In this document: one piece after another, positions 15,678-24,314 of the stretch
Layout: each line of letters opens with the position of its first letter
Position numbering within the stretch: the stretch's first letter is position 1
Assembly (NCBI RefSeq): GCF_001426485.1
Contig: NZ_LMET01000001.1
Coordinates: 1,974,505 to 2,038,504 of the forward strand
Direction: 5' to 3'
DNA length: 64,000 nucleotides
From: Aeromicrobium sp. Root472D3
Lineage (GTDB): Bacteria; Actinomycetota; Actinomycetes; Propionibacteriales; Nocardioidaceae
Notes under the pieces: model-generated
The model's input: only the letters and a program-made list of their open reading frames with translations
What the model was told of the DNA's origin: nothing
Databases searched by the model: none
Made by a program: the position numbers and the translations under genes

Positions 15678-16975
15678 TGAACGCACTGATCTACACGCTC
15701 GGTGTGGTCGTGTTCGTGATCGGCGTGGTGCTGTCGATCGCGCTGCACGAGATGGGCCACATGTACCCGGCCAAGAAGTTCGGGATCAAGGTCACGCAGT
15801 TCTTCGTCGGCTTCGGCAACACGGTGTGGTCGACCAAGCGGGGCGAGACCGAGTACGGCTTCAAGAGCATCCCGCTCGGCGGCTACGTCAAGCTCGTCGG
15901 CATGCTGCCGCCCGCCAAGGACGCCGATCCGCACGAGGTGCGCACGACCAACACCGGCCTGTTCACGCAGCTGATCTCCGACGCCCGCAACGCCGAGTAC
16001 GAGCACGTCGAGGACCGAGACCTCGACCGGCTGTTCTACCGCAGGCCGTGGTGGCAGAAGCTCATCGTCATGGCCGGCGGGCCCATGGTGAACATCGTGA
16101 TCGCGGTGTTCCTGTTCGCGGTCGTGTTCATGGGCTTCGGGGCCATGACGCCCACGACGACGGTCCAGGCCGTCTCCGACTGCGCCATCACCGACGCCGA
16201 GGCAGGTCGCACCTGCACGTCGTCCGATCCCGAGACGCCCGCGAGCAAGGCCGGCCTCGAGGCCGGCGACCGCATCACGGCCTTCAACGGCAAGCCGATC
16301 GACGACTGGGACGAGCTGTCCCAGATCATCCGCGCCAACGGCTCGCGCGAGGCGACGATCGACTACGTCCGCGACGGGCGCACCCTGAGCGCGACGGTCG
16401 CGACGTCGGTGCTGGCCCGCGCCGACCTCGACGACCCCACCAAGACCGTCGAGGTCGGCTTCCTGGGCGTCCAGCCGACCCAGGAGATGCAGCGCCAGGG
16501 GCCCGTCTACGTCGCGCAGGTGATGGGCGACTACGTCGAGGGCACCGCGAAGGCGATCTGGCACCTGCCCGTCCGCATGGTCGACGTCACGAAGGCCGCC
16601 TTCGGCGCCGACCGCGATCCCGAGGGGCCCATCAGCGTCGTCGGCGCGAGCCGCGTCGCGGGGGAGTCGTTCACGATCGACGACCCGACGTGGGCCGAGC
16701 GGGCCCAGCGGGTGCTGGTGCTCCTCGCGGGCCTCAACCTCTTCCTCGCGATGTTCAACTTCATCCCGCTGCTGCCGCTCGACGGCGGGCACATCGCCGG
16801 GGCCCTGTGGGAGGCCGTGCGGCGCGGCGTCGCGAAGCTGCGCGGGGCCCCCGATCCGGGCTACGTCGACGTCGCGAAGATGCTGCCCGTCGCGTACGCC
16901 ATGGGTGCGCTCCTTATGCTGATGAGTGTGATCCTGATCTACGCAGACATCGTCAACCCGGTATCGCTCTCATGA
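15674..16975 (+). CDS. rseP: Site-2 protease family zinc metallopeptidase (RseP/Rip1-like)
   Basis: A 433-residue intramembrane protease of family M50. The zinc motif HEMGH is at residues 25-29 in the first membrane helix, and the second active-site motif LPLDGGHI is near 367. A PDZ domain (residues about 190-275) recognises cleaved membrane substrates. It has four predicted membrane segments. In Mycobacterium the orthologue between dxr and ispG cleaves anti-sigma factors and cell-envelope proteins; the same role is inferred. ATG at 15674 overlaps the dxr stop; ATG at 15677 is an equally possible start. Confidence 0.92.
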   Translation: MMNALIYTLGVVVFVIGVVLSIALHEMGHMYPAKKFGIKVTQFFVGFGNTVWSTKRGETEYGFKSIPLGGYVKLVGMLPPAKDADPHEVRTTNTGLFTQLISDARNAEYEHVEDRDLDRLFYRRPWWQKLIVMAGGPMVNIVIAVFLFAVVFMGFGAMTPTTTVQAVSDCAITDAEAGRTCTSSDPETPASKAGLEAGDRITAFNGKPIDDWDELSQIIRANGSREATIDYVRDGRTLSATVATSVLARADLDDPTKTVEVGFLGVQPTQEMQRQGPVYVAQVMGDYVEGTAKAIWHLPVRMVDVTKAAFGADRDPEGPISVVGASRVAGESFTIDDPTWAERAQRVLVLLAGLNLFLAMFNFIPLLPLDGGHIAGALWEAVRRGVAKLRGAPDPGYVDVAKMLPVAYAMGALLMLMSVILIYADIVNPVSLS

Positions 16976-17051
16976 CCGAGCGCCAGCGAGGGAATCATCA
17001 GGTGCTCATGACGACGCCGTCGTTCGGTGCTCTTCTCAGGACGGTGGAGTC

Positions 17052-18197
17052 ATGACAGATCTCGGTCTGCCCGCCATGCCGCCGCCGGTGCTCGCGCCGC
17101 GCCGCAAGACCCGCAAGATCAAGGTCGGCTCGGTCGACGTCGGCGGCGACGCCCCGGTGTCGGTGCAGTCGATGACGACGACCCTGACGTCCGACGTCAA
17201 CACGACGCTGCAGCAGATCGCCGAGCTCACCGCCGCGGGCTGCGACATCGTCCGTGTCGCGTGCCCGAGCCAGGACGACGCCGACGCGCTGCCCGAGATC
17301 GCCCGGCACTCCAACATCCCGGTCATCGCCGACATCCACTTCCAGCCCAAGTACGTGTTCGCCGCGATCGACGCCGGCTGCGCCGCCGTCCGCGTCAACC
17401 CGGGCAACATCCGCAAGTTCGACGACCAGGTCGGCGCGATCGCCCGCGCGGCCAAGGACGCCGGCACGTCGATCCGCATCGGCGTCAACGCCGGCTCGCT
17501 CGACAAGCGCATCTTCGACAAGTACGGCTCCGCGACGCCCGAGGCGCTCGTCGAGTCCGCGGTGTGGGAGGCGTCCCTGTTCGAGGAGCACGACTTCCAC
17601 GACTTCAAGATCTCGGTCAAGCACAACGACCCCGTCATCATGGTGCGGGCGTACGAGCTGCTGTCGGAGGCCGGCGACTGGCCGCTGCACCTCGGCGTCA
17701 CCGAGGCCGGCCCCGCCTTCCAGGGCACGATCAAGAGCTCCGTCGCGTTCGGCTCGCTGCTCAGCAAGGGCATCGGCGACACGATCCGCGTCTCGCTGTC
17801 GGCTCCTCCCGTCGAGGAGGTCAAGGTCGGCATCCAGATCCTGCAGTCGCTCAACCTGCGTCCCCGCAAGCTCGAGATCGTGTCGTGCCCGTCGTGCGGA
17901 CGCGCGCAGGTCGACGTCTACACGCTGGCCGAGCAGGTGACGGCGGGCCTCGAGGGCATGGAGGTGCCGCTGCGCGTCGCCGTCATGGGCTGCGTCGTCA
18001 ACGGTCCCGGCGAGGCGCGCGAGGCCGACCTCGGCGTCGCGTCCGGCAACGGCAAGGGCCAGATCTTCGTCAAGGGCGAGGTCATCAAGACCGTCCCCGA
18101 GGCCAAGATCGTCGAGACCCTGATCGAGGAGGCCCTGCGCCTCGCCGAGGACATGGAGCCCGTCGAGGGCGGCTCGGCCTCGGTCTCGATCAGCTGA
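17052..18197 (+). CDS. ispG: 4-hydroxy-3-methylbut-2-enyl diphosphate synthase (flavodoxin/ferredoxin)
   Basis: A 381-residue 4Fe-4S enzyme of the MEP pathway that reduces the cyclic diphosphate MEcPP to HMBPP. The TIM-barrel part starts with [12 protein letters not shown]. The cluster cysteines are C279 and C282 in SCPSCGR and one near 313 in [10 protein letters not shown], with the conserved Glu near 320 completing the cluster. GGTGGAG upstream of 17052 is the ribosome binding site. It probably shares the transcript with dxr and rseP (76-base gap). Confidence 0.95.
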   Translation: MTDLGLPAMPPPVLAPRRKTRKIKVGSVDVGGDAPVSVQSMTTTLTSDVNTTLQQIAELTAAGCDIVRVACPSQDDADALPEIARHSNIPVIADIHFQPKYVFAAIDAGCAAVRVNPGNIRKFDDQVGAIARAAKDAGTSIRIGVNAGSLDKRIFDKYGSATPEALVESAVWEASLFEEHDFHDFKISVKHNDPVIMVRAYELLSEAGDWPLHLGVTEAGPAFQGTIKSSVAFGSLLSKGIGDTIRVSLSAPPVEEVKVGIQILQSLNLRPRKLEIVSCPSCGRAQVDVYTLAEQVTAGLEGMEVPLRVAVMGCVVNGPGEAREADLGVASGNGKGQIFVKGEVIKTVPEAKIVETLIEEALRLAEDMEPVEGGSASVSIS

Positions 18198-18253
18198 GGC
18201 CCGCCGGCCACGTCCCGGACGGACTCGGCAGCGTCGGCGCCACCGGTGCGCCG

Positions 18254-18259
18254 TAGGCT
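18254..18259 (+). promoter_or_regulatory. -10-like hexamer TAGGCT upstream of the GNAT gene
   Basis: It lies 31 bases before the GTG at 18291, and a clear GGGAGGAAGA ribosome binding site lies between. This gene therefore has a normal short leader, unlike many neighbours. Confidence 0.4.
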
Positions 18260-18290
18260 GTCAGGACCGCGTCGGGACAGGGGAGGAAGA

Positions 18291-19133
18291 GTGCTGAAGA
18301 CCACGCCGCACCTCCGTGCCCTGACGCCCGACGACCTGCCCGAGCTGCACGGGCTGCTCGATCGCGACCCCCTGGTGAACCTGTTCGTGCGCAACCGGGT
18401 CGACGCGACCCGGCTGCAGGCCCGCTGGCTGGGCGGGCAGGTGTGGGGCTACTTCGAGGACGACGTGCTGGTGTCGGCCTGCCACGCGGGTGCCAACGTC
18501 GTCCCGGTGCAGGCGACGCGCAAGGCGCTCGCGGCCTTCGCCGAGCGGGTGCTGGCCGACAACGTCCGCCCGTCCTCGATCGTGGGCCTGCGCGACGCCG
18601 TCCTGCCGTTCTGGGAGATGCTCGAGCCGCGCTGGGGCCCCGCACGGTCGCCGCGGCTGTCGCAGCCGTTCATGACCCTGCGGCGTGACAGCCGGGTCGC
18701 CCCCGACCCGCGGGTGCGTCCCGTGCTGATCGACGAGTTCGACGTGCTCTACCCGGCGAGCGTCGCGATGTTCACCGAGGAGGTCGGCGTCGACCCCGAG
18801 GTCGGCAACCGGACGGGCTACCGGGCCCGTGTCGCCCAGCTCATCTCGCAGGGGTGGTCGTTCGCGATCATCGAGGACGGCCGGGTGCTGTTCAAGACCG
18901 AGGTCGGGGCCGCGACGACCGAGGCGTGCCAGCTGCAGGGCGTCTACATCCACCCCGAGCTGCGCGGGCGCGGTCTGGCCGTCCCCGCCATGGCCGCGGT
19001 CGTGCAGCAGGTGCGGCGCACCGTGGCGCCGGTCGTCACGCTGTACGTCAACGACCACAACACCGCGGCGCGGCGCACGTACGAGCGGGTCGGCTTCGAG
19101 CACACCGCGACGTTCGCGTCGGTCCTGCTCTGA
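18291..19133 (+). CDS. GNAT acetyltransferase with DUF4081-type N-terminal domain
   Basis: A 280-residue cytoplasmic protein. The first half (residues 1-120) resembles DUF4081, and the C-terminal half (140-280) is a GNAT fold with the acetyl-CoA loop ELRGRGLAVPAMAAV and the YVNDHNTAARRTYERVGF end segment. The orthologous position next to ispG is conserved in Actinobacteria (Rv2867c in M. tuberculosis). The acceptor is unknown. GTG at 18291 is chosen for the GGGAGGAAGA site immediately upstream. Confidence 0.82.
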   Translation: MLKTTPHLRALTPDDLPELHGLLDRDPLVNLFVRNRVDATRLQARWLGGQVWGYFEDDVLVSACHAGANVVPVQATRKALAAFAERVLADNVRPSSIVGLRDAVLPFWEMLEPRWGPARSPRLSQPFMTLRRDSRVAPDPRVRPVLIDEFDVLYPASVAMFTEEVGVDPEVGNRTGYRARVAQLISQGWSFAIIEDGRVLFKTEVGAATTEACQLQGVYIHPELRGRGLAVPAMAAVVQQVRRTVAPVVTLYVNDHNTAARRTYERVGFEHTATFASVLL

Positions 19134-19155
19134 GCCCACGCACCGGGCCCGGGGC

Positions 19156-19161
19156 TAGGGT
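19156..19161 (+). promoter_or_regulatory. Leaderless-type -10 hexamer for the DoxX-like gene
   Basis: TAGGGT, 6 bases before the ATG at 19168. Confidence 0.55.
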
Positions 19162-19167
19162 GCGTGC

Positions 19168-19530
19168 ATGACTCGCGACATCACCATCATGGGCGGCGCC
19201 TTCATCGGCATGGGCCTCCTGCACTTCGTCAGGCCCGCCCCGTTCGAGAACATCGTCCCGAAGGCGCTGCCCCGCAAGAAGGAGCTCGTGTACGCGTCGG
19301 GCGTCGTCGAGATCGCGACCGGCGCGATGATGCTGCACCCGCGCACGCGTCGCCTGGGCGGACTCGGCGCCGTGGGCCTGCTTGCGGGCGTGTTCCCCGC
19401 GAACCTGCAGATGACGGCCGACGCGCTGCGCAGCTCGCGGGCCCCCGGCTACTACAAGGTCGGCACGGTCCTGCGCCTCCCGCTGCAGGCGCCGATGATC
19501 CGCGTCGCGCTGAGGGCCGCCCGCGCCTGA
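19168..19530 (+). CDS. DoxX-family small membrane protein
   Basis: A 120-residue protein with three to four hydrophobic segments. The pattern GLLHFVRPAPFENIVPKALP, then YASGVVEIATGAMM and LLAGVFPANLQM, is the hallmark of a DoxX/DoxX-like subfamily. Members are membrane proteins of poorly defined function, sometimes linked to thiol stress or quinone chemistry. The gene stands alone between the GNAT and proS genes with its own leaderless-type promoter. Confidence 0.75.
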   Translation: MTRDITIMGGAFIGMGLLHFVRPAPFENIVPKALPRKKELVYASGVVEIATGAMMLHPRTRRLGGLGAVGLLAGVFPANLQMTADALRSSRAPGYYKVGTVLRLPLQAPMIRVALRAARA

Positions 19531-19552
19531 CGTCCGCCGCGAGGGGGGCCGA

Positions 19553-19558
19553 TAGGCT
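19553..19558 (+). promoter_or_regulatory. Leaderless-type -10 hexamer for proS
   Basis: TAGGCT, 6 bases before the ATG at 19565, which supports that start over the ATG at 19571. Confidence 0.55.
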
Positions 19559-19564
19559 CGCGGC

Positions 19565-21310
19565 ATGCGCATGACCAAGCTCTTCCTCCGCACGCTCCGC
19601 GACGACCCCGCCGACGCCGAGGTGCCCAGCCACAAGCTCCTGGTGCGGGCCGGCTACGTCCGTCGCGTGGCCCCCGGCATCTACTCGTGGCTGCCGCTGG
19701 GCCTGAAGGTGCTCGCCAAGGTCGAGCGGATCATCCGCGAGGAGATGGGCGAGATCGGCTCCCAGGAGGTGCGGTTCCCCGCGCTGCTCCCGCGCGAGCC
19801 CTACGAGGCGTCGAACCGCTGGACGGAGTACGGCCCCAACCTCTTCCGGCTCAAGGACCGTCGCGGCAACGACATGCTGCTCGGGCCCACGCACGAGGAG
19901 ATGTTCGCGCTGCTGGTCAAGGACCTCTACTCGTCCTACAAGGACCTGCCGCTGAGCCTGTTCCAGATCCAGACCAAGTACCGGGACGAGGCGCGCCCCC
20001 GCGCCGGCATCCTGCGCGGTCGCGAGTTCATCATGAAGGACTCGTACTCGTTCGACGTCGACGACGCGGGCCTCGAGGCGTCCTACCAGGCGCACCGGGC
20101 GGCGTACGTCCGCATCTTCGACCGGCTGGGCTTCGAGTACGTCATCGTGCACGCCGACTCGGGCGCAATGGGCGGCTCGGCGAGCGAGGAGTTCCTCGCC
20201 GTCTCCGAGACGGGGGAGGACACGTTCGTCCGCTCGCCGGGCGGCTACGCCGCGAACGTCGAGGCGGTCACGACGATCGCGCCCGATCCCGTCCCGTTCG
20301 ACGGCCTGCCGGCCGCGCACGCCGAGCAGACCCCCGACACCCCCACGATCGCGACGCTCGTGACGCACCTCGACGACGCGTTCCCGCGTGACGACCGGCC
20401 GTGGCAGGCGTCCGACACGCTCAAGAACGTGCTGGTCGTCCTGCGCCACCCCGACGGCACGCGCGAGCCGCTCGCGATCGGGGTGCCCGGTGACCGCGAG
20501 GTCGACGCCAAGCGTCTCGAGGCCGCGGTGTCGCCGGCCGAGGTCGAGCCGTTCGACGAGAAGGACTTCGCGGCCCACCCCGCGCTCGTGAAGGGGTACA
20601 TCGGACCCGGCGTGCTCGGCGCCGAGAGCGAGTCCGGCATCCGCTACCTGACCGACCCGCGGGTCGTCGACGGCACCCGGTGGGTCACGGGCGCCAATCA
20701 GCAGGGCTCGCACGTCATCGACCTGGTCGCGGGCCGTGACTTCACCTCCGACGGCACGATCGAGGCCGCCGAGGTGCGCGCCGGCGACCCCGCTCCCGAC
20801 GGCTCCGGCCCGCTCGAGCTCGCCCGCGGCATCGAGATGGGACACATCTTCCAGCTCGGCCGCAAGTACGCCGAGGTGCTCGACCTGAAGGTGCTCGACG
20901 AGAACGGCAAGCTCGTGACGGTCACGATGGGCTCGTACGGCGTCGGTGTGTCACGGGCCGTCGCCGCCGTGGCCGAGTACGCGCACGACGACGCGGGCCT
21001 GGTGTGGCCCAAGGAGCTCGCGCCGTTCGACGTCCACCTGATCGTCGCCGGCAAGGACGAGTCGGTCGTCGCGGGCGCCGAGCAGGTCTACGCCGATCTC
21101 GTCGGCGAGGGCTTCGACGTGCTGTTCGACGACCGCCCCGGCAAGGTCTCGCTGGGCGTCAAGTTCAAGGACGCCGAGCTCGTGGGCGTCCCGACGATCG
21201 TGGTCGTCGGCAAGGGCTTCGTCGACGGCGTCGTCGAGGTCAAGGACCGCGCGACGGGCGAGCGTCAGGACGTCGCCCTCGGCGATCTCGTGGCGGCACT
21301 GCGCGCCTGA
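19565..21310 (+). CDS. proS: Proline--tRNA ligase
   Basis: A 581-residue class II aminoacyl-tRNA synthetase of the bacterial type. The catalytic core starts with [15 protein letters not shown] and includes [10 protein letters not shown] and the motif 2 loop [17 protein letters not shown]. Residues about 220-400 form the INS editing domain that clears Ala-tRNAPro. The C-terminal anticodon-binding domain begins near DVHLIVAG. The length is normal. It is convergent with the ferritin-like gene, with a 6-base gap. Confidence 0.95.
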   Translation: MRMTKLFLRTLRDDPADAEVPSHKLLVRAGYVRRVAPGIYSWLPLGLKVLAKVERIIREEMGEIGSQEVRFPALLPREPYEASNRWTEYGPNLFRLKDRRGNDMLLGPTHEEMFALLVKDLYSSYKDLPLSLFQIQTKYRDEARPRAGILRGREFIMKDSYSFDVDDAGLEASYQAHRAAYVRIFDRLGFEYVIVHADSGAMGGSASEEFLAVSETGEDTFVRSPGGYAANVEAVTTIAPDPVPFDGLPAAHAEQTPDTPTIATLVTHLDDAFPRDDRPWQASDTLKNVLVVLRHPDGTREPLAIGVPGDREVDAKRLEAAVSPAEVEPFDEKDFAAHPALVKGYIGPGVLGAESESGIRYLTDPRVVDGTRWVTGANQQGSHVIDLVAGRDFTSDGTIEAAEVRAGDPAPDGSGPLELARGIEMGHIFQLGRKYAEVLDLKVLDENGKLVTVTMGSYGVGVSRAVAAVAEYAHDDAGLVWPKELAPFDVHLIVAGKDESVVAGAEQVYADLVGEGFDVLFDDRPGKVSLGVKFKDAELVGVPTIVVVGKGFVDGVVEVKDRATGERQDVALGDLVAALRA

Positions 21311-21316
21311 GCCGGG

Positions 21317-21718
21317 TCAGGGCAGGCCGGGGAAGGCCGTCGGGGCCGCACCCCAGACCTGGGCCGCCAGGGCGGACGTCCGCAGGGCCGTGACGGCCAG
21401 CTCGCGGACGTCGCCCTCGGCCGTCCCCGCCAGGGTCAGCACGGCCGCGCACACGCGGTCCTCGAGCGACCGGGACGCCGCGCGCGCCTCGTCGGCGGTC
21501 GTGAGGGGCCCGACGGCGTAGCCGAGGGCCGCCGAGACGGGCTCGACGCCGCGGGTGCGCAGGCGGACCACCAGGTCGTCGCGGACGTCGCGGTGCGCCT
21601 CGAACGACGTCGTCGCGCGGTCGCGCAGCGCGTCGAGGCGGGCCCCGACGACGGGGTAGAGCCAGACGGCCTCGTGCTCGAGCGCGAGCCAGGCCTGCAG
21701 CGCCTCGGTCGGCGTCAT
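21317..21718 (-). CDS. DUF4439 ferritin-like protein
   Basis: A 133-residue alpha-helical protein. The N-terminal WLALEHEAVWLYPVVGARLD has the helix and E/H pattern of the DUF4439 ferritin-like family, and EAHRDVRDDL supplies a second E-x2-H-like element. Metal binding is plausible but not shown. It overlaps the preceding exported-protein gene by four bases (ATGA on the minus strand). The pair sits antisense between proS and rimP, the arrangement known from M. tuberculosis (Rv2843-Rv2844), so the order is ancient in Actinobacteria. Confidence 0.7.
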   Translation of the reverse strand: MTPTEALQAWLALEHEAVWLYPVVGARLDALRDRATTSFEAHRDVRDDLVVRLRTRGVEPVSAALGYAVGPLTTADEARAASRSLEDRVCAAVLTLAGTAEGDVRELAVTALRTSALAAQVWGAAPTAFPGLP

Positions 21719-22197
21719 CGCAGGCCCCTCACGGCCCGCACGCCCTGCGCGTGACCGGCCGACATCGACGCGAGCACCCGCACCAGCGCCGGCGACCCCG
21801 CGGCGAGGGCGTCGCGCCGACGGTCCGTGCGGGCCGCGTCGAGCGCCGTCGCCAGGGCGTCGACGGCGGCCGCGACGTCGGCCGGGGGAGCGGGGGACGC
21901 AGGAGGCGTGGCCCCGCCCAGCGCGGCCAGCTGCTCGCGCACGATCGCGGCCACGGGGTCCAACGCCAGCTCGGGGTGCGCGGCAGCCGTCGACTCGACG
22001 CCCGCCAGCAGGGCCGCCGTCGCCGTCGCCGCGCGCCGCAGGATGCGGGTGTCGCCCGGATCGGGCTCGGGCCTCGGGTCGAGGCCGACCGCGTCGGCGA
22101 CGTCGTCCAGACGTCCCGTGGCCTCGGCCGCGACCAGGAGCCCGCCGGCACCCACCACGGCGACACCCGTGCCGATCAGCACGCGGCGAGTCATCAC
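21715..22197 (-). CDS. Predicted exported alanine-rich protein, partner of the DUF4439 protein
   Basis: A 160-residue protein with MMTRRVLIGTGVAVVGAGG at its N-terminus: two arginines followed by a hydrophobic stretch, either a Tat-like signal or a membrane anchor. The rest is Ala-rich and helical, with no known domain. Overlap with the DUF4439 gene suggests the two products act together, possibly at the membrane. The function is unknown. Confidence 0.65.
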   Translation of the reverse strand: MMTRRVLIGTGVAVVGAGGLLVAAEATGRLDDVADAVGLDPRPEPDPGDTRILRRAATATAALLAGVESTAAAHPELALDPVAAIVREQLAALGGATPPASPAPPADVAAAVDALATALDAARTDRRRDALAAGSPALVRVLASMSAGHAQGVRAVRGLR

Positions 22198-22267
22198 CCC
22201 GGCAGGCTATCCGACGCCCGGGAGGCCCCCGCACGTCGCGACGTCCGGAGCACCCTCCGCCACCCGA

Positions 22268-22273
22268 TAGGGT
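22268..22273 (+). promoter_or_regulatory. -10-like hexamer TAGGGT upstream of rimP
   Basis: It lies 62 bases before the rimP ATG and would give a leader of about 55 bases with a GGAGGAC ribosome binding site. It is the candidate start of the rimP-nusA-ylxR transcript. Confidence 0.4.
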
Positions 22274-22335
22274 GGAGCGACGCATCACGGCCGGAGGACA
22301 TCACCCGGCCGACAACCGAAGACGGAGGACGTACC

Positions 22336-22800
22336 ATGACGGACAGTCTGGAGACCCTCGTCGAGAGCACCGTGACGTCGCTGGGGCTCGACCTCGAAGC
22401 CCTCGACCTCACCCCCGCCGGCAACAAGCGCGTCCTGCGCATCGCGGTCGACCGCGACGGCGGGGTCGGCATCGACCACATCACCGACGCGACCCGCGCC
22501 CTGTCCGAGGTGCTCGACTCCTCGGACGTCATGGGCGAGCAGCCCTACACGCTCGAGGTCACCTCGCGGGGCGTCGACCGTCCGCTCACGCTGCCGCGCC
22601 ACTGGCGTCGCAACGAGGGCCGCCTGGTCCGCCTGCGGCTGGCGGGCGACGACGTCGTGGACGAGACCTCGGTCGACGGACGCATCGGTGCCAGCGACGA
22701 CACCGGCGTCGAGATCGTCGGACGCTCGACGACCCGCTACGCCTACACCGACATCACCTCAGCGCTCGTGCAGGTCGAGCTCAACCGGAAGGACGCCTGA
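22336..22800 (+). CDS. rimP: Ribosome maturation factor RimP
   Basis: A 154-residue protein that assists 30S subunit maturation. The N-terminal domain has LRIAVDRDGGVGIDHITDAT, then LEVTSRGVDRPL, the RimP core signature. The C-terminal SH3-like domain follows. A GACGGAGGAC site precedes the ATG at 22336. The stop shares a base with the nusA start (TGATG), so the two are coupled. Confidence 0.93.
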   Translation: MTDSLETLVESTVTSLGLDLEALDLTPAGNKRVLRIAVDRDGGVGIDHITDATRALSEVLDSSDVMGEQPYTLEVTSRGVDRPLTLPRHWRRNEGRLVRLRLAGDDVVDETSVDGRIGASDDTGVEIVGRSTTRYAYTDITSALVQVELNRKDA

Positions 22801-23837
22801 TGGACATCGACATGGCCGCCCTGCGCGCCCTCGAGCGCGAGAAGGAGATCCCCTTCGCGGCGATCTGCGAGGCGATCGAGACCGCGCTGCTCTCGGCGTA
22901 CCACAAGACGGGCGTCGCGAAGCAGCACGCGCGTGTCGAGCTCGACCGGACGTCCGGCCACGTGACGGTCTGGGCCAAGGAGCGCATCGAGGTGCCTCCT
23001 GCCCCCGAGCCCGCCGAGGGCGAGGAGCCCGCGCCGCGCCCCGAGCCGTCGTTCACGCCCGAGTTCGACGACACGCCGGACGACTTCGGCCGGTTCGCGG
23101 CGACGATCGCCCGCCAGCTCATCATGCAGAAGATCCGCGACGCCGAGGACGAGTCGAAGTACGGCGAGTTCTCCGGCAAGGTCGGCGACATCGTGTCGGG
23201 CGTCATCCAGCAGGGTCGCAACCCGCAGGACGTCATGCTCGACCTGGGTCGCGTCGAGGCCGTCCTGACCGGCACCGAGCGCGTCCCGGAGGAGAAGTAC
23301 GCCCACGGCGAGCGCCTGAAGGCGTACGTGTACGAGGTCGAGAAGGGCCTGCGGGGGCCGCGCGTCAAGGTCTCGCGCACCCACCCCAACCTCGTCAAGC
23401 TGCTGTTCGCGCTCGAGGTGCCCGAGATCGCCGACGGCTCGGTCGAGATCTTCGCGATCGCCCGCGAGGCCGGCCACCGCACCAAGATCGCGGTGCGCGC
23501 CAACGTCGCCGGCGTCAACGCCAAGGGCTCCTGCATCGGTCCGATGGGCCAGCGCGTGCGCAACGTCATGCACGAGCTGCACGGCGAGAAGATCGACATC
23601 GTCGACTTCAGCGACGACCCGGCCGAGTTCATCGGCCACGCGCTGTCGCCGTCGCAGGTCCGCAGCGTCACGATCGTCGACGAGTCGACCCGGTCGGCGC
23701 GGGTCGTCGTCCCCGACTTCCAGCTGTCGCTCGCGATCGGCAAGGAGGGCCAGAACGCCCGGCTCGCCGCCAAGCTGACGGGGTGGCGCATCGACATCCG
23801 CTCCGACACCGAGGCGCCGCGCGCCGAGGCCGACTGA
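22800..23837 (+). CDS. nusA: Transcription termination/antitermination protein NusA
   Basis: A 345-residue RNA polymerase-binding factor. The N-terminal domain (1-120) has an acidic/proline insertion (residues about 60-85). Then come the S1 domain (GDIVSGVIQQGRNPQDVMLDLG), KH1 (CIGPMGQRVRNVMHEL) and KH2 (LAIGKEGQNARLAAKLTGW). There are no C-terminal acidic repeats, which is normal outside Proteobacteria. The start overlaps the rimP stop. Confidence 0.95.
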   Translation: MDIDMAALRALEREKEIPFAAICEAIETALLSAYHKTGVAKQHARVELDRTSGHVTVWAKERIEVPPAPEPAEGEEPAPRPEPSFTPEFDDTPDDFGRFAATIARQLIMQKIRDAEDESKYGEFSGKVGDIVSGVIQQGRNPQDVMLDLGRVEAVLTGTERVPEEKYAHGERLKAYVYEVEKGLRGPRVKVSRTHPNLVKLLFALEVPEIADGSVEIFAIAREAGHRTKIAVRANVAGVNAKGSCIGPMGQRVRNVMHELHGEKIDIVDFSDDPAEFIGHALSPSQVRSVTIVDESTRSARVVVPDFQLSLAIGKEGQNARLAAKLTGWRIDIRSDTEAPRAEAD

Positions 23838-23840
23838 CCG

Positions 23841-24146
23841 ATGGCGCAACCGTCAGCCCAAACGGGTAGACTGGGTGAGGTCGTCCGGACGTGCATCGGT
23901 TGCAGGCAGCGTTCGGACAAGACCGATCTGGTGCGAGTCGTCGCAGTTCAGGGGCCCACGACAGTCGTCGTGACTCCCGATCCGCGCGGCGCGCTGCCGG
24001 GACGAGGGGCGCACCTGCACCCCACGGCCCGGTGCCTGGATCTGGCGACGCGCCGCAAGGCGTTCGGTCGGGCCCTTCGAGTCGAGGGGCCGCTCGACCT
24101 GGACGTCCTGAGATCCGTCGTGGCCGGTCCGGACACCACTGCATGA
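23841..24146 (+). CDS. ylxR: YlxR family RNA-binding protein (RnpM)
   Basis: A 101-residue protein of the DUF448/YlxR family, with the signature VRTCIGCRQR and the later GRGAHLHPTARCL and RKAFGRALR segments. YlxR binds RNA and, in Firmicutes, modulates RNase P. It lies 3 bases after nusA and before infB, its universal place. The N-terminal 14 residues are poorly conserved, so translation might start internally. Confidence 0.85.
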   Translation: MAQPSAQTGRLGEVVRTCIGCRQRSDKTDLVRVVAVQGPTTVVVTPDPRGALPGRGAHLHPTARCLDLATRRKAFGRALRVEGPLDLDVLRSVVAGPDTTA

Positions 24147-24220
24147 CCACGAGGAGCGCAACAGCGTTCCCTGACCGAAATCGGAGCACTCGCTCATGTC
24201 ACACATGAATGGCCTCGGCC

Positions 24221-24258
24221 GATGAGTACTGCGCGATGAGTACTGCGCAATGAGCACG
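24221..24258 (+). repeat. Short tandem repeat in the infB leader
   Basis: GATGAGTACTGCGC occurs twice back to back (24221-24234 and 24235-24248), followed by a partial third copy, AATGAGCACG. Each unit contains an ATGAGTAC or ATGAGCAC word. No ORF of note uses it. Confidence 0.6.
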
Positions 24259-24271
24259 TTCGTCAACTAGT

Positions 24272-24310
24272 GGTCTGATCCTCCTTCGGGGTCGGACCCC
24301 CCTGAAGGAG
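24272..24310 (+). promoter_or_regulatory. Two competing hairpins in the infB leader, one masking the ribosome binding site
   Basis: Hairpin A pairs 24272-24281 with 24289-24298 (10 bp including two G-T pairs). Hairpin B pairs CTCCTTC (24281-24287) exactly with GAAGGAG (24304-24310), the infB ribosome binding site, and adds GGGGT/ACCCC (24288-24292 with 24296-24300). A and B share bases and exclude each other. The layout is that of a translational switch; the trigger is unknown. Confidence 0.5.
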
Positions 24311-24314
24311 AAAA

